Assembly (NCBI RefSeq): GCF_945957355.1
Contig: NZ_CAMFKM010000007.1
Location: forward strand, 124,001-188,000
Length of the DNA: 64,000 nucleotides
Source: an uncultured Reyranella sp.
Lineage (GTDB): Bacteria > Pseudomonadota > Alphaproteobacteria > Reyranellales > Reyranellaceae
Reading direction: 5' to 3'
Shown: piece by piece, positions 1 through 14,333 of the stretch
How the letters are laid out: each line of letters starts with the position of its first letter
How positions within the stretch are numbered: position 1 is the first letter of the stretch
Program-made: the position numbers and the translations under genes
Notes under the pieces: model-generated
Database searches by the model: none
Seen by the model: only the letters and a program-made list of their open reading frames with translations
What the model was told of the DNA's origin: nothing

Positions 1-571
1 GATCGCCGCCGAAGCGGGCGATGTTGTCGCGTACCCATTGGAGCGCGGCGATGATATCGAGCACGCCCGCGAGCCCGGCATGCTCGAAACCTTCGGCCGT
101 GTCCTCCATATGAAGATAGCCGAACGCGCCGAGGCGGTGATTGAACGAAACGACCACGACATCGTCGAGCCGGCAGAGATTGGCGCCGTCCGACGAGGGC
201 GAGGATCCCGAACCGGTGATGAAGGCGCCGCCATGGCACCAGAACAGGACGGGCCGCTCCGCCCCCTCGCGCCCCGAGGTCCAGACGTTGAGATAGAGGC
301 AGTCCTCGTCGAGCTTCTGCTTTCCGGCGAGCGTGAAGAGGCGCAACAGGTCGTCGGGCAGCGCGAAGACATTCTGGCTCTGCACCGCCATGTTGCCGTA
401 CGCGAGCGCATCGCGAACGCCGGCCCAGGGCACGGGCTTGCGCGGCGGCCGGAAGCGCAGGTCACCGAGCGGCGGCTCGGCATACGGAATCCCCTTGAAG
501 ATCTCGACTCCGCGATCGCGGACGCCGCGGATCCGGCCGGCAGTGGTCTCGACGACGATTTCTGCTGTCAT
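1..571 (-). CDS. Carboxylesterase type B (pNB-esterase family), C-terminal part off window
   Basis: This is the N-terminal 190 codons of an alpha/beta-hydrolase of the carboxylesterase B family, which hydrolyses carboxylic esters. The start is ATG 571-569. Early residues read V-E-T-T-A-G-R-I-R-G-V, then F-K-G-I-P-Y-A-E-P-P-L-G, the usual opening of this family. L-Y-L-N-V-W comes before the oxyanion-hole motif H113-G-G-A-F. The nucleophile elbow (G-E-S-A-G in relatives) would lie beyond base 1, so the catalytic serine cannot be checked. No signal peptide is seen, so it is probably cytoplasmic. It is divergent from the next gene across a 146-bp gap. The family call is firm; the substrate is unknown. 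Confidence 0.9.
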   Translation of the reverse strand, partial: MTAEIVVETTAGRIRGVRDRGVEIFKGIPYAEPPLGDLRFRPPRKPVPWAGVRDALAYGNMAVQSQNVFALPDDLLRLFTLAGKQKLDEDCLYLNVWTSGREGAERPVLFWCHGGAFITGSGSSPSSDGANLCRLDDVVVVSFNHRLGAFGYLHMEDTAEGFEHAGLAGVLDIIAALQWVRDNIARFGGD

Positions 572-717
572 GGGTTTCAGTCTAGCGCGAACGGACGGGC
601 CAGTGCTGTGACTGGACCGCATCAATTTCGCCTAGCTGCATCGCAACGCGGTGTGTGACCTGGCGGGACATGCTCATCTTCCTACCATCCGGTGTCGGTT
701 GGCCATAGACTGTCGCC

Positions 718-1443
718 ATGAACGACAAGGTCCGAGCCCAACTTGCCCCCACCGGCGTCCTGCGCGCCGGCATCAATCTCTCCAATTTCCTGCTGGTCAC
801 CGGCCGCAGCGACAGCGGTGACCCGACCGGGGTCGCCCCCGACATGGCGCGCGAGATTGCGGCCTCGCTGGGCGTGCCGGTGAAGTACGTGACCTTCAAG
901 TCTCCCGGCGAGCTCGGCGACCAGGTCGGCAAGGACGTGTGGGACATCGGGCTGATCGGCGCCGAGCCGCAGCGCGCCGAGAAGATCCAGTTCACCGCCG
1001 CCTATGTGGAGATCGAGGCGACCTACATGGTGCCCGAGGGCTCTCCCATCAAATCGATCGCCGATGTCGACAGGAAGGGCGTGCGCATCGCCGTCTCCGC
1101 CCGCTCTGCCTACGATCTCTGGCTGGTGAACAACATCAGGAACGCCACGCTGGTGCAGGTGAGCGGCCTCGACGCGGCCTACGAGAAGTTCATGTCCGAC
1201 AAGCTCGAGGTGCTGGCGGGTCTCCGCCCCGGCCTGCTCAAGGATGTCGAGAAGGCGCCGGGCCTCAGGATCCTCGACGGCAAGTTCACCGCGGTCCAGC
1301 AGGCCGTCGGCACGGCCAAGCCCAATGTCGAGGGCGCGGCCTTCCTTGCCGACTTCGTCGAAAAGGCCAAGAAGTCGGGCCTGGTTCAGGGCTTCATCGA
1401 CCGTCACAAGGTCAAGGGCCTGTCCGTCGCGCCGCCCGCCTGA
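718..1443 (+). CDS. Solute-binding protein family 3 (PBP2-like), no signal peptide
   Basis: The 241-aa protein has the fold signature of family 3 extracellular solute-binding proteins (amino-acid type): L-R-A-G-I-N near the N-terminus, G-V-A-P-D-M-A-R-E-I-A, W-D-I-G-L-I-G-A and a second lobe with I-A-V-S-A-R-S-A-Y-D. It begins directly with the mature-like domain and shows no hydrophobic leader. It would therefore stay in the cytoplasm unless the true start was missed; no credible upstream start with a leader is seen. A membrane protein follows 6 bp later, suggesting a two-gene unit that may sense rather than transport, since no permease or ATPase is adjacent. Family assignment is good; role is inference. 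Confidence 0.8.
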   Translation: MNDKVRAQLAPTGVLRAGINLSNFLLVTGRSDSGDPTGVAPDMAREIAASLGVPVKYVTFKSPGELGDQVGKDVWDIGLIGAEPQRAEKIQFTAAYVEIEATYMVPEGSPIKSIADVDRKGVRIAVSARSAYDLWLVNNIRNATLVQVSGLDAAYEKFMSDKLEVLAGLRPGLLKDVEKAPGLRILDGKFTAVQQAVGTAKPNVEGAAFLADFVEKAKKSGLVQGFIDRHKVKGLSVAPPA

Positions 1444-1449
1444 CCGCCC

Positions 1450-2142
1450 ATGGAACTGAACGTCAAGACCCTCTACCTGATCGGCGGCATCGTGACCGTC
1501 GCCAGTGCGGGTGCGGCGCTCCTGACCTGGTACCACCATCGCAACGCGCCGGGGCTTCGTGCCTGGGCGGTGGCCCTGTTGCTCACCGTCCTCGGTGCGC
1601 TCATCCTGCGCGTCCGCATCGCCCAGGCCGATCTCGCGCTCCTGCTGGCCGCCGACATGGTGATCGTTACGGGTTTTGCCGCGATGTGGCTCAGTCTTCG
1701 CTTCGCCAATCAAGGTCGCACCGACATTGTCCGGCTCATTGCGCTCGCCGTGGGCATCAGCGCGGCCTTCCTCGCCCTGTTCGTCGTCCTGAGGGCCCTC
1801 GGTGCGGGACGACAGGCCGCGTCGATCCCCTTCTCCCTGCTCCTCGGCCTGCTGGGGCTGGCCTCCGCCTGGGAGATCTGGCAGGGCCGCCACAAGGATG
1901 ATCTGCACAGCCGGCTGCCGGCGGCCCTCGCCTTCGCAGGTCTCGGAATCGCCCGTGTCGCTCGCGCCGCCGTCCTGGGCGGCGAGGTGGTCCACGTCCT
2001 GCCGCCGGGTGCCGCAGCGGCGACGCATCCCTATACGCTCTACGCCACGATCGTTTTCACCGTGGTGGTGACCTACGGGCTGGTGACGATGGCCAACGAA
2101 CAGGCCGGCCGTCGCGAGGCGAAGCTGTTCGCCGGGCAGTGA
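1450..2142 (+). CDS. Polytopic membrane protein, function unknown
   Basis: A 230-aa protein with about six or seven hydrophobic spans and a short polar C-terminus. Spans run roughly at residues 7-27, 37-58, 60-82, 92-116, 121-142 and 196-216. The layout resembles the membrane sensor half of some diguanylate cyclases, but no GGDEF or other catalytic domain follows. It starts 6 bp after the signal-less binding protein, so the two are probably co-transcribed and perhaps work together. I do not recognise a named family. The start ATG 1450 fits the beginning of the first membrane span. Confidence 0.65.
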   Translation: MELNVKTLYLIGGIVTVASAGAALLTWYHHRNAPGLRAWAVALLLTVLGALILRVRIAQADLALLLAADMVIVTGFAAMWLSLRFANQGRTDIVRLIALAVGISAAFLALFVVLRALGAGRQAASIPFSLLLGLLGLASAWEIWQGRHKDDLHSRLPAALAFAGLGIARVARAAVLGGEVVHVLPPGAAAATHPYTLYATIVFTVVVTYGLVTMANEQAGRREAKLFAGQ

Positions 2143-2440
2143 CGGCTCGAGTTCGCAGCCCACGAACGGCCTGACTCACCCGTCTTCGGATCGGCGAACA
2201 ATTCCGCCGTCGCCCCGATCTCCCAGACCTTGCCACGACGCGTGTACACGACCGGTTCGGTTACGCCGGGCCAGGTCCTCCATCACGGCCGGCACCTCGG
2301 CGGCAACCTTCGTGGCCTCGCCTGACCACTCCGGGTCAAATGCAAAAGACCATGCAACCCGGTGCACCTCGAGGCGTTGTTCCCACCGTTGCGGGGGGTC
2401 TGGAAGTGTCCCGAGCGGGTTCCAACGGAAGAGAAATTAA
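2085..2440 (-). pseudogene. Possible frameshifted gene remnant in the 334-bp gap
   Basis: The gap 2143-2476 has no intact gene. On the minus strand, codons with high GC3 run in one frame from about 2440 to 2275 (readable pieces W-N-P-L-G-T-L-P-D-P and F-D-P-E-W-S-G-E-A-T-K-V). The GC3 bias then moves to another frame from about 2270 down to 2165 (V-V-Y-T-R-R-G-K-V-W-E-I-G). This pattern suggests a decayed gene with a frameshift near 2270 and no start codon. No family is recognised, and chance in a GC-rich genome is a real alternative. The 3' end at about 2085 overlaps the end of the membrane-protein gene. Confidence 0.25.
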
Positions 2441-2476
2441 TTCGTGCGACATGCCTCCTTCCGAGGGGGCTTCCGC

Positions 2477-7948
<5,472 letters not shown>

Positions 7949-7971
7949 TCTTGGCCGCCGCTTCAGCCCCC

Positions 7972-9840
7972 ATGGACAAGGTCACCATCCTGCTGATCGA
8001 CGATCAGCCGGCCAAGCTCCTGAGCTACGAGGTCATCCTCGGCCAACTGGGCGAGAACCTGGTGAAGGCCAACTCGCCGCACGAGGCGCTCGGCCTGCTG
8101 CTGAAACTGGAGGACGTCGCCGTCGTGCTGATCGACGTGGTGATGCCGCAGATCGATGGCTTCCAGCTGGCCGCCATGATCCGCGAGCATCCGCGCTTCC
8201 AGAAGCTCGCCATCATCTTCGTCTCGGCGGTGCAGATCGCCGAGACCGACCATCTGCGCGGCTACGAGATCGGGGCCGTCGACTACGTTACGGTGCCCGT
8301 GGTGCCGGAAGTACTGCGCGCCAAGGTCCGCGTCTTCATCGAGCTGTACCGCAAGACCCGCGAGCTCGAGGCGATGAACCGGGAACTCGAGAAGCGCGTC
8401 GCCGAACGGACGGCGGAACTCGAGGCCCAGACGGAGCAGCTGCGCCGCAGCGAGGAGCGCCGGTCCATTGCGCTCAGCGCCGGCGACATGGGTTCGTGGG
8501 AAGTCGATATCGCGTCCGGCCACGTCGAGTGGGATGACGGGCCCTATCGGATCTTCGGTGTCGACCGCGCTGCCTTCGAGCCCACTGTCGAGCGCATCGA
8601 AGCGATGGTCCATCCCGATGATCGTGAGAAGATCGCGGTCGACGCCATCGTCGCAGCGGGCGACGACCGTTTTCAGGTCGAGTTCCGAATCATCCGACCG
8701 AGCGGCGAGGTCCGCTGGTGCTTCGGCGCCGGCGTTGTCACGCGCGGCTCCGACGGTATCGCCATGCGTATGAACGGCGTCACCGTCGACATCACGGAAC
8801 GCAAGCGCGCCGAGGAGCGGCAGCTCGTGCTGGCGCGCGAGGTCGATCATCGCGCCAAGAACATGCTGGCCGTCGTCCTGTCGGTACTGCGCCTCACCAA
8901 GGCGAAGAGCACGCCGGAATTCGTATCGACGGTCGAAGGCCGCATCCATGCGCTCGCCGCCACGCACAACCTCCTGTCGGCTACACGCTGGCAGGGCGCC
9001 AATCTCAACCAGATCGTCGACGAGGAGCTGGCGCCCTACCGTACCGACCACCGCCGGCGCATCGAGTCGGGCGGTCCGCCGGCCATGCTACTGCCCGCGA
9101 CCGCGCAGGCCGTGGCGCTCGCGGTGCACGAACTCGCCACCAACGCCGCCAAGTACGGCGCCCTGTCGACCGAGAACGGCCACCTCAGCCTCGTCTGGAC
9201 GATCGACGATCAGGCGCTGGTCGTCGACTGGATCGAGACGGGAGGGCCGCCTGCCGTCGAGCCCAGGTCGCTGGGCTTCGGCCTGTCGATCGTACGGTCC
9301 TCGATCGAGGCACAGTTCCGCGGCGGCGTCTTCTACGATTGGCGGCCGGACGGCCTGCATTGCCGCCTGTCCATTCCGCGGGCCCAGATCGTCGGGCCGG
9401 CACCCGCACGACAGCCCGAGCAGGAAGGCCCTAGAGACATGACCGGACGGCGTACGCGAAGCCTCGCGGGCCGGCGCCTGCTGATGGTGGAGGACGAGGT
9501 CCTGGTCGGCATGATGGCCAAGCGCATCCTGGAGGATCTCGGCGCCACGGTGCTGGGGCCCTATGGCGGCCTTGCCGATGGTCTGGCAGCGGCGCGGAGC
9601 GAGCGATTCGACGGAGCACTCCTCGACTTCAATCTCGCGGGCGAGCTCGCCGATCCGCTCGCCGACTTGTTGATCGCGCGCGGCATTCCCTTCGTATTCA
9701 TCACGGGATACCAGCGCGACAGCATCGACCGGCGCTATGCCAACGTTCCCGTCCTGCCCAAGCCGCTCGAAGCCGAAAGCCTCGAACGCGTGCTGGTGTC
9801 CCTGCTCGACCCACCGTCGCGCGTCACGGTTGGCGCATAG
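7972..9840 (+). CDS. HWE-family histidine kinase with receiver domain at both ends
   Basis: A 622-aa soluble protein. An N-terminal receiver (about 3-125; L-I-D-D-Q and L-I-D-V-V-M-P) is followed by a coiled coil (about 126-165), a PAS/PAC sensor (about 168-285), an HWE kinase core (E-V-D-H293-R-A-K-N-M, H-E-L-A-T-N-A-A-K-Y, then W-I-E-T-G-G) and a C-terminal receiver (about 508-612; M-V-E-D-E, L-D-F-N-L, L-P-K-P). The first receiver has T-V-P where most have (T/S)-K-P, so the switch lysine seems lost. The gene starts 23 bp after the giant kinase, implying joint expression and perhaps a phosphorelay. ATG 7972 is chosen because receiver homology starts at once; TTG 7951 is possible. Confidence 0.92.
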   Translation: MDKVTILLIDDQPAKLLSYEVILGQLGENLVKANSPHEALGLLLKLEDVAVVLIDVVMPQIDGFQLAAMIREHPRFQKLAIIFVSAVQIAETDHLRGYEIGAVDYVTVPVVPEVLRAKVRVFIELYRKTRELEAMNRELEKRVAERTAELEAQTEQLRRSEERRSIALSAGDMGSWEVDIASGHVEWDDGPYRIFGVDRAAFEPTVERIEAMVHPDDREKIAVDAIVAAGDDRFQVEFRIIRPSGEVRWCFGAGVVTRGSDGIAMRMNGVTVDITERKRAEERQLVLAREVDHRAKNMLAVVLSVLRLTKAKSTPEFVSTVEGRIHALAATHNLLSATRWQGANLNQIVDEELAPYRTDHRRRIESGGPPAMLLPATAQAVALAVHELATNAAKYGALSTENGHLSLVWTIDDQALVVDWIETGGPPAVEPRSLGFGLSIVRSSIEAQFRGGVFYDWRPDGLHCRLSIPRAQIVGPAPARQPEQEGPRDMTGRRTRSLAGRRLLMVEDEVLVGMMAKRILEDLGATVLGPYGGLADGLAAARSERFDGALLDFNLAGELADPLADLLIARGIPFVFITGYQRDSIDRRYANVPVLPKPLEAESLERVLVSLLDPPSRVTVGA

Positions 9841-9954
9841 GCTCGGCGAAACAGGGCGAAGTCGGGGCGGTTCCCCGCGTAATCGAGGTCTGCGCCGTCA
9901 ACTTTCACATCGCCCCGCCGTTATCACCGTCCAACGACAGAGGTGATAGCCAAC

Positions 9955-10167
9955 ATGGCGAGAGACATCCGAACTATGCCCAGAGGCCTGATCGCGCCGC
10001 TCACCCAGGCCGCTCTTGCCTCACTGCGTGCGCTGGCCGAAGGCACGGCCCCATCGATGCCCGACGAGCATCGCGCACGCCTCCTCCACCTGGCATTGAT
10101 CGAGACCAGCCCGGAAGGCGATGCGATCACCGCGCTCGGTCGCGAGCGGCTGATTTCGGATCGTTAG
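9955..10167 (+). CDS. Small hypothetical protein, 70 aa
   Basis: Short protein with no recognised domain; it reads like a small helical protein (A-P-L-T-Q-A-A-L-A-S-L-R-A-L-A-E-G). ATG 9955 is preferred because AGAGGTGA lies eight bases upstream; the in-frame GTG 9943 lies inside that ribosome binding site. It follows the two kinases by 114 bp on the same strand. Its stop overlaps the stop of the convergent phosphatase gene by four bases. It may be a small helix-turn-helix-like or accessory protein; function unknown. Confidence 0.6.
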   Translation: MARDIRTMPRGLIAPLTQAALASLRALAEGTAPSMPDEHRARLLHLALIETSPEGDAITALGRERLISDR

Positions 10168-11492
10168 TAGTTTCCGGGCGTCGCCGTGACGCATCCGGGA
10201 TCGACGGCCGTTTTCACGATCTTCAGAAAGGTCTCGAGAGGACAGGCATTGTTCACCAGGTCGGCCGAGCAGGCCGGCAGGGCCACTTGCACCATCCCCG
10301 CCGGGTCGCGGTAGCTGAGCGGTGAGCGATGGCGCATCTCGTCCAGCGTCTGCGCATAGTAGGCGATCCGCACGTAGCGCTTTTCGCTCCTCACCTCACG
10401 AAACTGCTCGAAGGCCAGCGCGCCACCGGGTGAGGCCTCGCCCGGAAGGAAACCCGGAATCTGCCAGGTGAGGTCGAGCAAGGCGGCAATGTTGTGGATG
10501 TTGCTCTCGTGGCCCACCAGAAAGCCCAGGCGCACCGGCTGCCCCGTGGCCGCATGGCCCGGGAAACTGTGGCCGTTTACCAGGATGGCGCCGATCAGTG
10601 ACAGCAGGTTGGAGCCGCGCTGCTGGGCGATGGGCTTGGTCTTCTGGGTGAGATCCTGATCGAGCTGGTGGAGTGTCAGGAGCTCGCGAAGCGAGGCATC
10701 GTGAGCCAGCCGCCCCCAGGCGACCTGGTCCTTGGGCATCCCCTCGGCTGCCTGCATGAGGAAGTTCTCGGCCGCCGTCGAGGCATAGCCGATGGGGCCG
10801 CGCAGCCGGACACCGTCTTCGGTGCCGCCGACGATGCTGTTCGGCGTGCCCGCTTCACCACAGCTGCCACCGCCGGCCCCCCGGGTCGCTCCGCCCGGAC
10901 AGAGGACGGACTGCATCATGGAGAGCGACGCGGCATAGTCGCGCTGGACGGAGGCGAAGCTGCCCCCCAGGCGCGCCAGGATGGCGGTGCGGTTGGCCGC
11001 GAGATCCATGGGGCAGGATGCCGTCGGCTGCGGATTGAAGAGGGGATCCGGCACAGTGAAGTTCGCCTGGTTGCGCAGCGGCAGGTTGGCGCAGCGCGGA
11101 TACATGCCGGCCAGGAGTGCGGCGCCGGACGTGCGCGTGCGCTGCGAGAGATCCGTCCAGGCCGCGACGGTTCCGGCGGTCGGGCAATCGTCCGCCTGGA
11201 CCAGACCGCGCCCGCCGTACAGCACACGGTAATAGGTCCCCATGAGCCGCAACAGCTCCTCGCCCTGGGGCGAGAGGAATCCGGGTTCGACGGGCCAAGT
11301 GGGCCAGGCCGTCGCACTGTATTTGTCGAGCTCATCATTGGGCGCGGTCGGCGAGCGCACGCCGTGCCGGTTCACAAGGACCGCCCGTTCGATCTGCCAG
11401 CCCGGCGGCGTTGGCAGGATCTCGGCGCTGGTCGGCATCAAGGCCGCCGCGAGCAAGGCAACGAGGACGACGGTAAAGACTCGAATTCTCAT
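10164..11492 (-). CDS. Secreted histidine acid phosphatase (phytase/AppA-like)
   Basis: The 442-aa protein starts with a cleavable signal peptide (about 1-23) and carries the histidine acid phosphatase active site R42-H43-G-V-R-S-P-T. The distal catalytic motif, usually H-D-(T/S)-N, reads G-H328-E-S-N here, so the proton donor Asp is replaced by Glu. Several cysteines fit a periplasmic disulfide-bonded enzyme. It likely releases phosphate from organic phosphomonoesters such as inositol or sugar phosphates. Start ATG 11492 has a GGGGGAG ribosome binding site. It stands alone, divergent from the 126-aa gene at 11566. Family is clear; substrate is not. Confidence 0.88.
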   Translation of the reverse strand: MRIRVFTVVLVALLAAALMPTSAEILPTPPGWQIERAVLVNRHGVRSPTAPNDELDKYSATAWPTWPVEPGFLSPQGEELLRLMGTYYRVLYGGRGLVQADDCPTAGTVAAWTDLSQRTRTSGAALLAGMYPRCANLPLRNQANFTVPDPLFNPQPTASCPMDLAANRTAILARLGGSFASVQRDYAASLSMMQSVLCPGGATRGAGGGSCGEAGTPNSIVGGTEDGVRLRGPIGYASTAAENFLMQAAEGMPKDQVAWGRLAHDASLRELLTLHQLDQDLTQKTKPIAQQRGSNLLSLIGAILVNGHSFPGHAATGQPVRLGFLVGHESNIHNIAALLDLTWQIPGFLPGEASPGGALAFEQFREVRSEKRYVRIAYYAQTLDEMRHRSPLSYRDPAGMVQVALPACSADLVNNACPLETFLKIVKTAVDPGCVTATPGNY

Positions 11493-11550
11493 GGTACTCC
11501 CCCGGAGGCCGCACTATGCCGCCTCCAGGTCCCGCGCGTCATCCATTCCG

Positions 11551-11559
11551 TGCTAGAAT
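11551..11559 (+). promoter_or_regulatory. Candidate extended -10 (TGCTAGAAT) next to a start codon
   Basis: TG-C-TAGAAT at 11551-11559 is a good extended -10 match. Transcription would begin about seven bases downstream, at or next to ATG 11566, giving a leaderless mRNA. No Shine-Dalgarno sequence is present before that ATG, which agrees. No clear -35 is seen. Confidence 0.4.
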
Positions 11560-11565
11560 TGGAAT

Positions 11566-11946
11566 ATGTCCGTGCAATGGACGATCTCGCATGCCGACCG
11601 GCTCGTCGTAGCCGTCGCCCGGGGCACCGTGACGGTGAGCGACATCGAACGCTATTTCGCCGGCGTCACCACCGAAGGCGCGATGGGGTATCGCAAGATC
11701 TTCAAGATCACCCACGCGCCCGGGGCGTTGAGCGACGATAACCTGCGGGCGCTGGGCAGGCGGGTGGTGCTCTATGCCCACCATGGCCAGGTCGGGCCCC
11801 TGGCGATCGTCGCCGCGTCCGACAGCAGCTTTGAGCAGGCGAAAACCTTCGCCGCAGCCGCCACGGCGCGACGCCCCCTCGCCATCTTCCGGGAGCTTCA
11901 CCTCGCGCGACAATGGCTGGATGCCCAGCCCCTGCCGGATGAGTGA
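11566..11946 (+). CDS. Hypothetical protein, STAS-like size and pattern
   Basis: A 126-aa soluble protein with no confident family. The alternation of short strands and helices (V-V-A-V-A-R-G-T-V-T-V-S-D-I near the start, P-L-A-I-V-A-A-S-D in the middle) resembles SpoIIAA/STAS-like proteins found widely in Rhizobiales, but this is only a visual impression. It is divergent from the histidine phosphatase and sits 37 bp before an ABC exporter gene. It may be read from a leaderless transcript because an extended -10 lies directly upstream. Confidence 0.65.
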   Translation: MSVQWTISHADRLVVAVARGTVTVSDIERYFAGVTTEGAMGYRKIFKITHAPGALSDDNLRALGRRVVLYAHHGQVGPLAIVAASDSSFEQAKTFAAAATARRPLAIFRELHLARQWLDAQPLPDE

Positions 11947-11983
11947 GCCGGAACCCGCACCCCTTTCCCGGGGTTGAGCCACG

Positions 11984-13840
11984 ATGCCTTCACCGTCGAC
12001 GATCAGCGCCAGCTCGTTCCGCGAGCGCGTCGGCGCGCTGAGAAACCTGCGGCCCTTCCTCGCCATGGTCTGGGCCACCAGCCCGACCCTGGCGGCAGCG
12101 ACGATCGTGCTGCGCCTGATGCGCGCCCTGCTGCCGGTGGCCACGCTCTATATCGGCAAGCTGATCATCGACGATGTCGTGATGCTGGTTCAGCTACCCG
12201 ACAAGCCGGCGACGCTGCGGCAATGGATCGACAGCGGCCATCTCAACCGGCTCGGCCTTCTGCTCGGCGCCGAATTCGCGGTGGCGGTGCTGGCCGACGC
12301 GCTGGGCCGCATCGTTTCCCTGCTCGACGGGCTACTGGCCGAGCGTGTCAGCACCAGCTCGAGTGTGCGGCTGATGGAGCATGCCGCGACGCTCGACCTC
12401 GAGGATTTCGAGGACGCCGAGTTCCAGGACCAGCTCGAACGCGCCCGCCGTCAGACCAGCGGCCGCATGACCCTGATGAGCCAGCTCTTCTCCCAGGCGC
12501 AGGACCTCGTCACCGTGGCGAGCCTCGCCGCCGGCCTGATCGTGTTCGCGCCGTGGCTGATCGTGCTGCTGGTCGTGGCGCTGGTGCCCGCGTTCCTCGG
12601 TGAAGCCCACTTCAACGCCAAGAGCTACTCGCTCGATTTCGGCCGCACGCCCGAGCGGCGGGAGCTCGACTATGTCCGCCAGACCGCGGCGAGCGTCGAA
12701 ACCGCCAAGGAAGTGAAGATCTTCGGCCTGCACGACTTCCTGATCGACCGCTATCGCCGACTCGCCGCATCCTTCTACGAGGCCAACCGCCGTCTCGCGC
12801 TGCGCCGGGCCGGCTGGGGCGGGCTGTTCACGACCATCGGCACGGTCGGCTACTACCTCGCCTACGCCTACATCGCCTGGCGCACCCTCACCGGCGAATT
12901 CTCGGTCGGCGATCTCACCTTCCTGGCGGGCTCGTTCCGTCGCCTGCGCACCCTTCTCGAGTCGCTGCTGAGCGGATTCTCCTCGGTGGCCGGCCAGGCG
13001 CTCTATCTCGACGATCTCTTCTCCTTTTTCGAGGTCCGGCCGGAGATTCATTCGCCGGCAAATCCCCTGCCCTTTCCCAGGCCGATCCGCGAAGGCTTCG
13101 TGTTCGAAGATGTCGGTTTCATCTATCCCGGCGCCGAGCACTGGGCGGTGCGCCATCTCTCCTTCACGCTGAAGGCCGGCGAGGTGGTGGCGCTGGTCGG
13201 CGAGAACGGCGCCGGCAAGACCACACTGGTCAAGCTGCTGACCCGGCTCTACGACCCCGATGAGGGCCGCATCCTGCTCGACGGCCGCGACCTGCGGGAC
13301 TACGGGCTCGACGCGTTGCGCGGCAGCATGGGCGTCATCTTCCAGGACTTCGTCCGCTACAATCTGCCGGCCGGCGACAACATCGCGGTCGGGCGCATCT
13401 CGGCACGCGGCGACCGCGAACGCATCGCGCGCGCGGCCAGCCGCAGCCAGGCCGACGGGGTGATCGCCCGCCTGCCCCGAGGCTACGACCAGATGATCGG
13501 CAAGCGCTTCAAGAACGGCGTCGAACTGTCGGGCGGCGAATGGCAGAAGATCGCCATCGCCCGCGCCTACATGCGCGAGGCCGAGGTGCTGATCCTCGAC
13601 GAGCCGACCGCCGCCCTCGACGCCCGTGCCGAATTCGAGGTGTTCCAGCGCTTCAAGGAGCTGAGCCGCGGCAAGACCGCGGCGCTGATCTCCCACCGCT
13701 TCTCCAGCGTCCGCATGGCCGACCGCATCCTGGTGCTGGCCGACGGCAGGGTCGAGGCGCAGGGCACGCACGAGGAGCTGATGGCGCAACAGGGACGCTA
13801 CGCCGAACTCTTCGAGCTGCAGGCGGCGGGATATCGGTAG
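11984..13840 (+). CDS. ABC exporter half-transporter (permease-ATPase fusion)
   Basis: A 618-aa inner-membrane protein. The N-terminal transmembrane domain (about 30-330) contains several spans, including I-V-F-A-P-W-L-I-V-L-L-V-V. The C-terminal nucleotide-binding domain has Walker A G-E-N-G-A-G-K-T-T (about 406), signature L-S-G-G-E-W-Q-K (about 514), Walker B V-L-I-L-D-E-P-T-A-A-L-D and the switch histidine in I-S-H-R-F-S. It should act as a homodimer exporting lipids, peptides or drugs. There is no adjacent partner, so the substrate cannot be deduced. ATG 11984 has only a weak ribosome binding site, but the protein length is typical. Confidence 0.9.
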   Translation: MPSPSTISASSFRERVGALRNLRPFLAMVWATSPTLAAATIVLRLMRALLPVATLYIGKLIIDDVVMLVQLPDKPATLRQWIDSGHLNRLGLLLGAEFAVAVLADALGRIVSLLDGLLAERVSTSSSVRLMEHAATLDLEDFEDAEFQDQLERARRQTSGRMTLMSQLFSQAQDLVTVASLAAGLIVFAPWLIVLLVVALVPAFLGEAHFNAKSYSLDFGRTPERRELDYVRQTAASVETAKEVKIFGLHDFLIDRYRRLAASFYEANRRLALRRAGWGGLFTTIGTVGYYLAYAYIAWRTLTGEFSVGDLTFLAGSFRRLRTLLESLLSGFSSVAGQALYLDDLFSFFEVRPEIHSPANPLPFPRPIREGFVFEDVGFIYPGAEHWAVRHLSFTLKAGEVVALVGENGAGKTTLVKLLTRLYDPDEGRILLDGRDLRDYGLDALRGSMGVIFQDFVRYNLPAGDNIAVGRISARGDRERIARAASRSQADGVIARLPRGYDQMIGKRFKNGVELSGGEWQKIAIARAYMREAEVLILDEPTAALDARAEFEVFQRFKELSRGKTAALISHRFSSVRMADRILVLADGRVEAQGTHEELMAQQGRYAELFELQAAGYR

Positions 13841-13924
13841 AGTCTTTCTGGGCAAGATCGAATCGAGCCGGGCATGCGCCGGCGTGGATCGACCTGCCGC
13901 TTCTCGGCTGAGCTCCGCTCAGCC

Positions 13925-14269
13925 TCACATCGCCGGAGGAAGTTCCTTCAGGGCCTGCGTGGCGATCGGCATCATCTTCTCGCAGAAGTCCTTCTTGTTC
14001 TTCTCCGCTTCCCTTTCCATCGTATCGTAGGTCTTGTCGAGCTTGCGGTCAGCGATGTCGAGCTGCTTCTCGGCCCACTCGATCCAGAACTCGAGGCGGG
14101 TTTCCTGCTCCTTCGTCATGTCGAGGTCGCACGTATCGACAGCCACGGAGATCGCGTAGAGACCGATCACCATCTTCCCGGCATCTTCCTTCGTGAGCGT
14201 GGTCTGGGCCGTCGCAGCCGCGAGGGGCAGGACCAGCAACGCGAGCGAACTGGCGAACGCACGAACCAT
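13925..14269 (-). CDS. Small exported protein with charged helical body
   Basis: A 114-aa protein with an N-terminal signal peptide ending near A-A-A-T-A-Q (about residue 22). A lysine/glutamate-rich mature region follows with two cysteines (D-T-C-D-L and D-F-C-E-K) that could form a disulfide. No known family is recognised. GGGGGAG lies just upstream of ATG 14269, supporting the start. It lies downstream of the OsmC gene on the same strand, 64 bp away, so it may be co-expressed with it. Confidence 0.75.
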   Translation of the reverse strand: MVRAFASSLALLVLPLAAATAQTTLTKEDAGKMVIGLYAISVAVDTCDLDMTKEQETRLEFWIEWAEKQLDIADRKLDKTYDTMEREAEKNKKDFCEKMMPIATQALKELPPAM

Positions 14270-14333
14270 CGAACTCTCCCCCGGCTTGCGGGGCGCCGCT
14301 CGAAGCGGCGCGCCCGTTTGTGATGGCCGGAGA

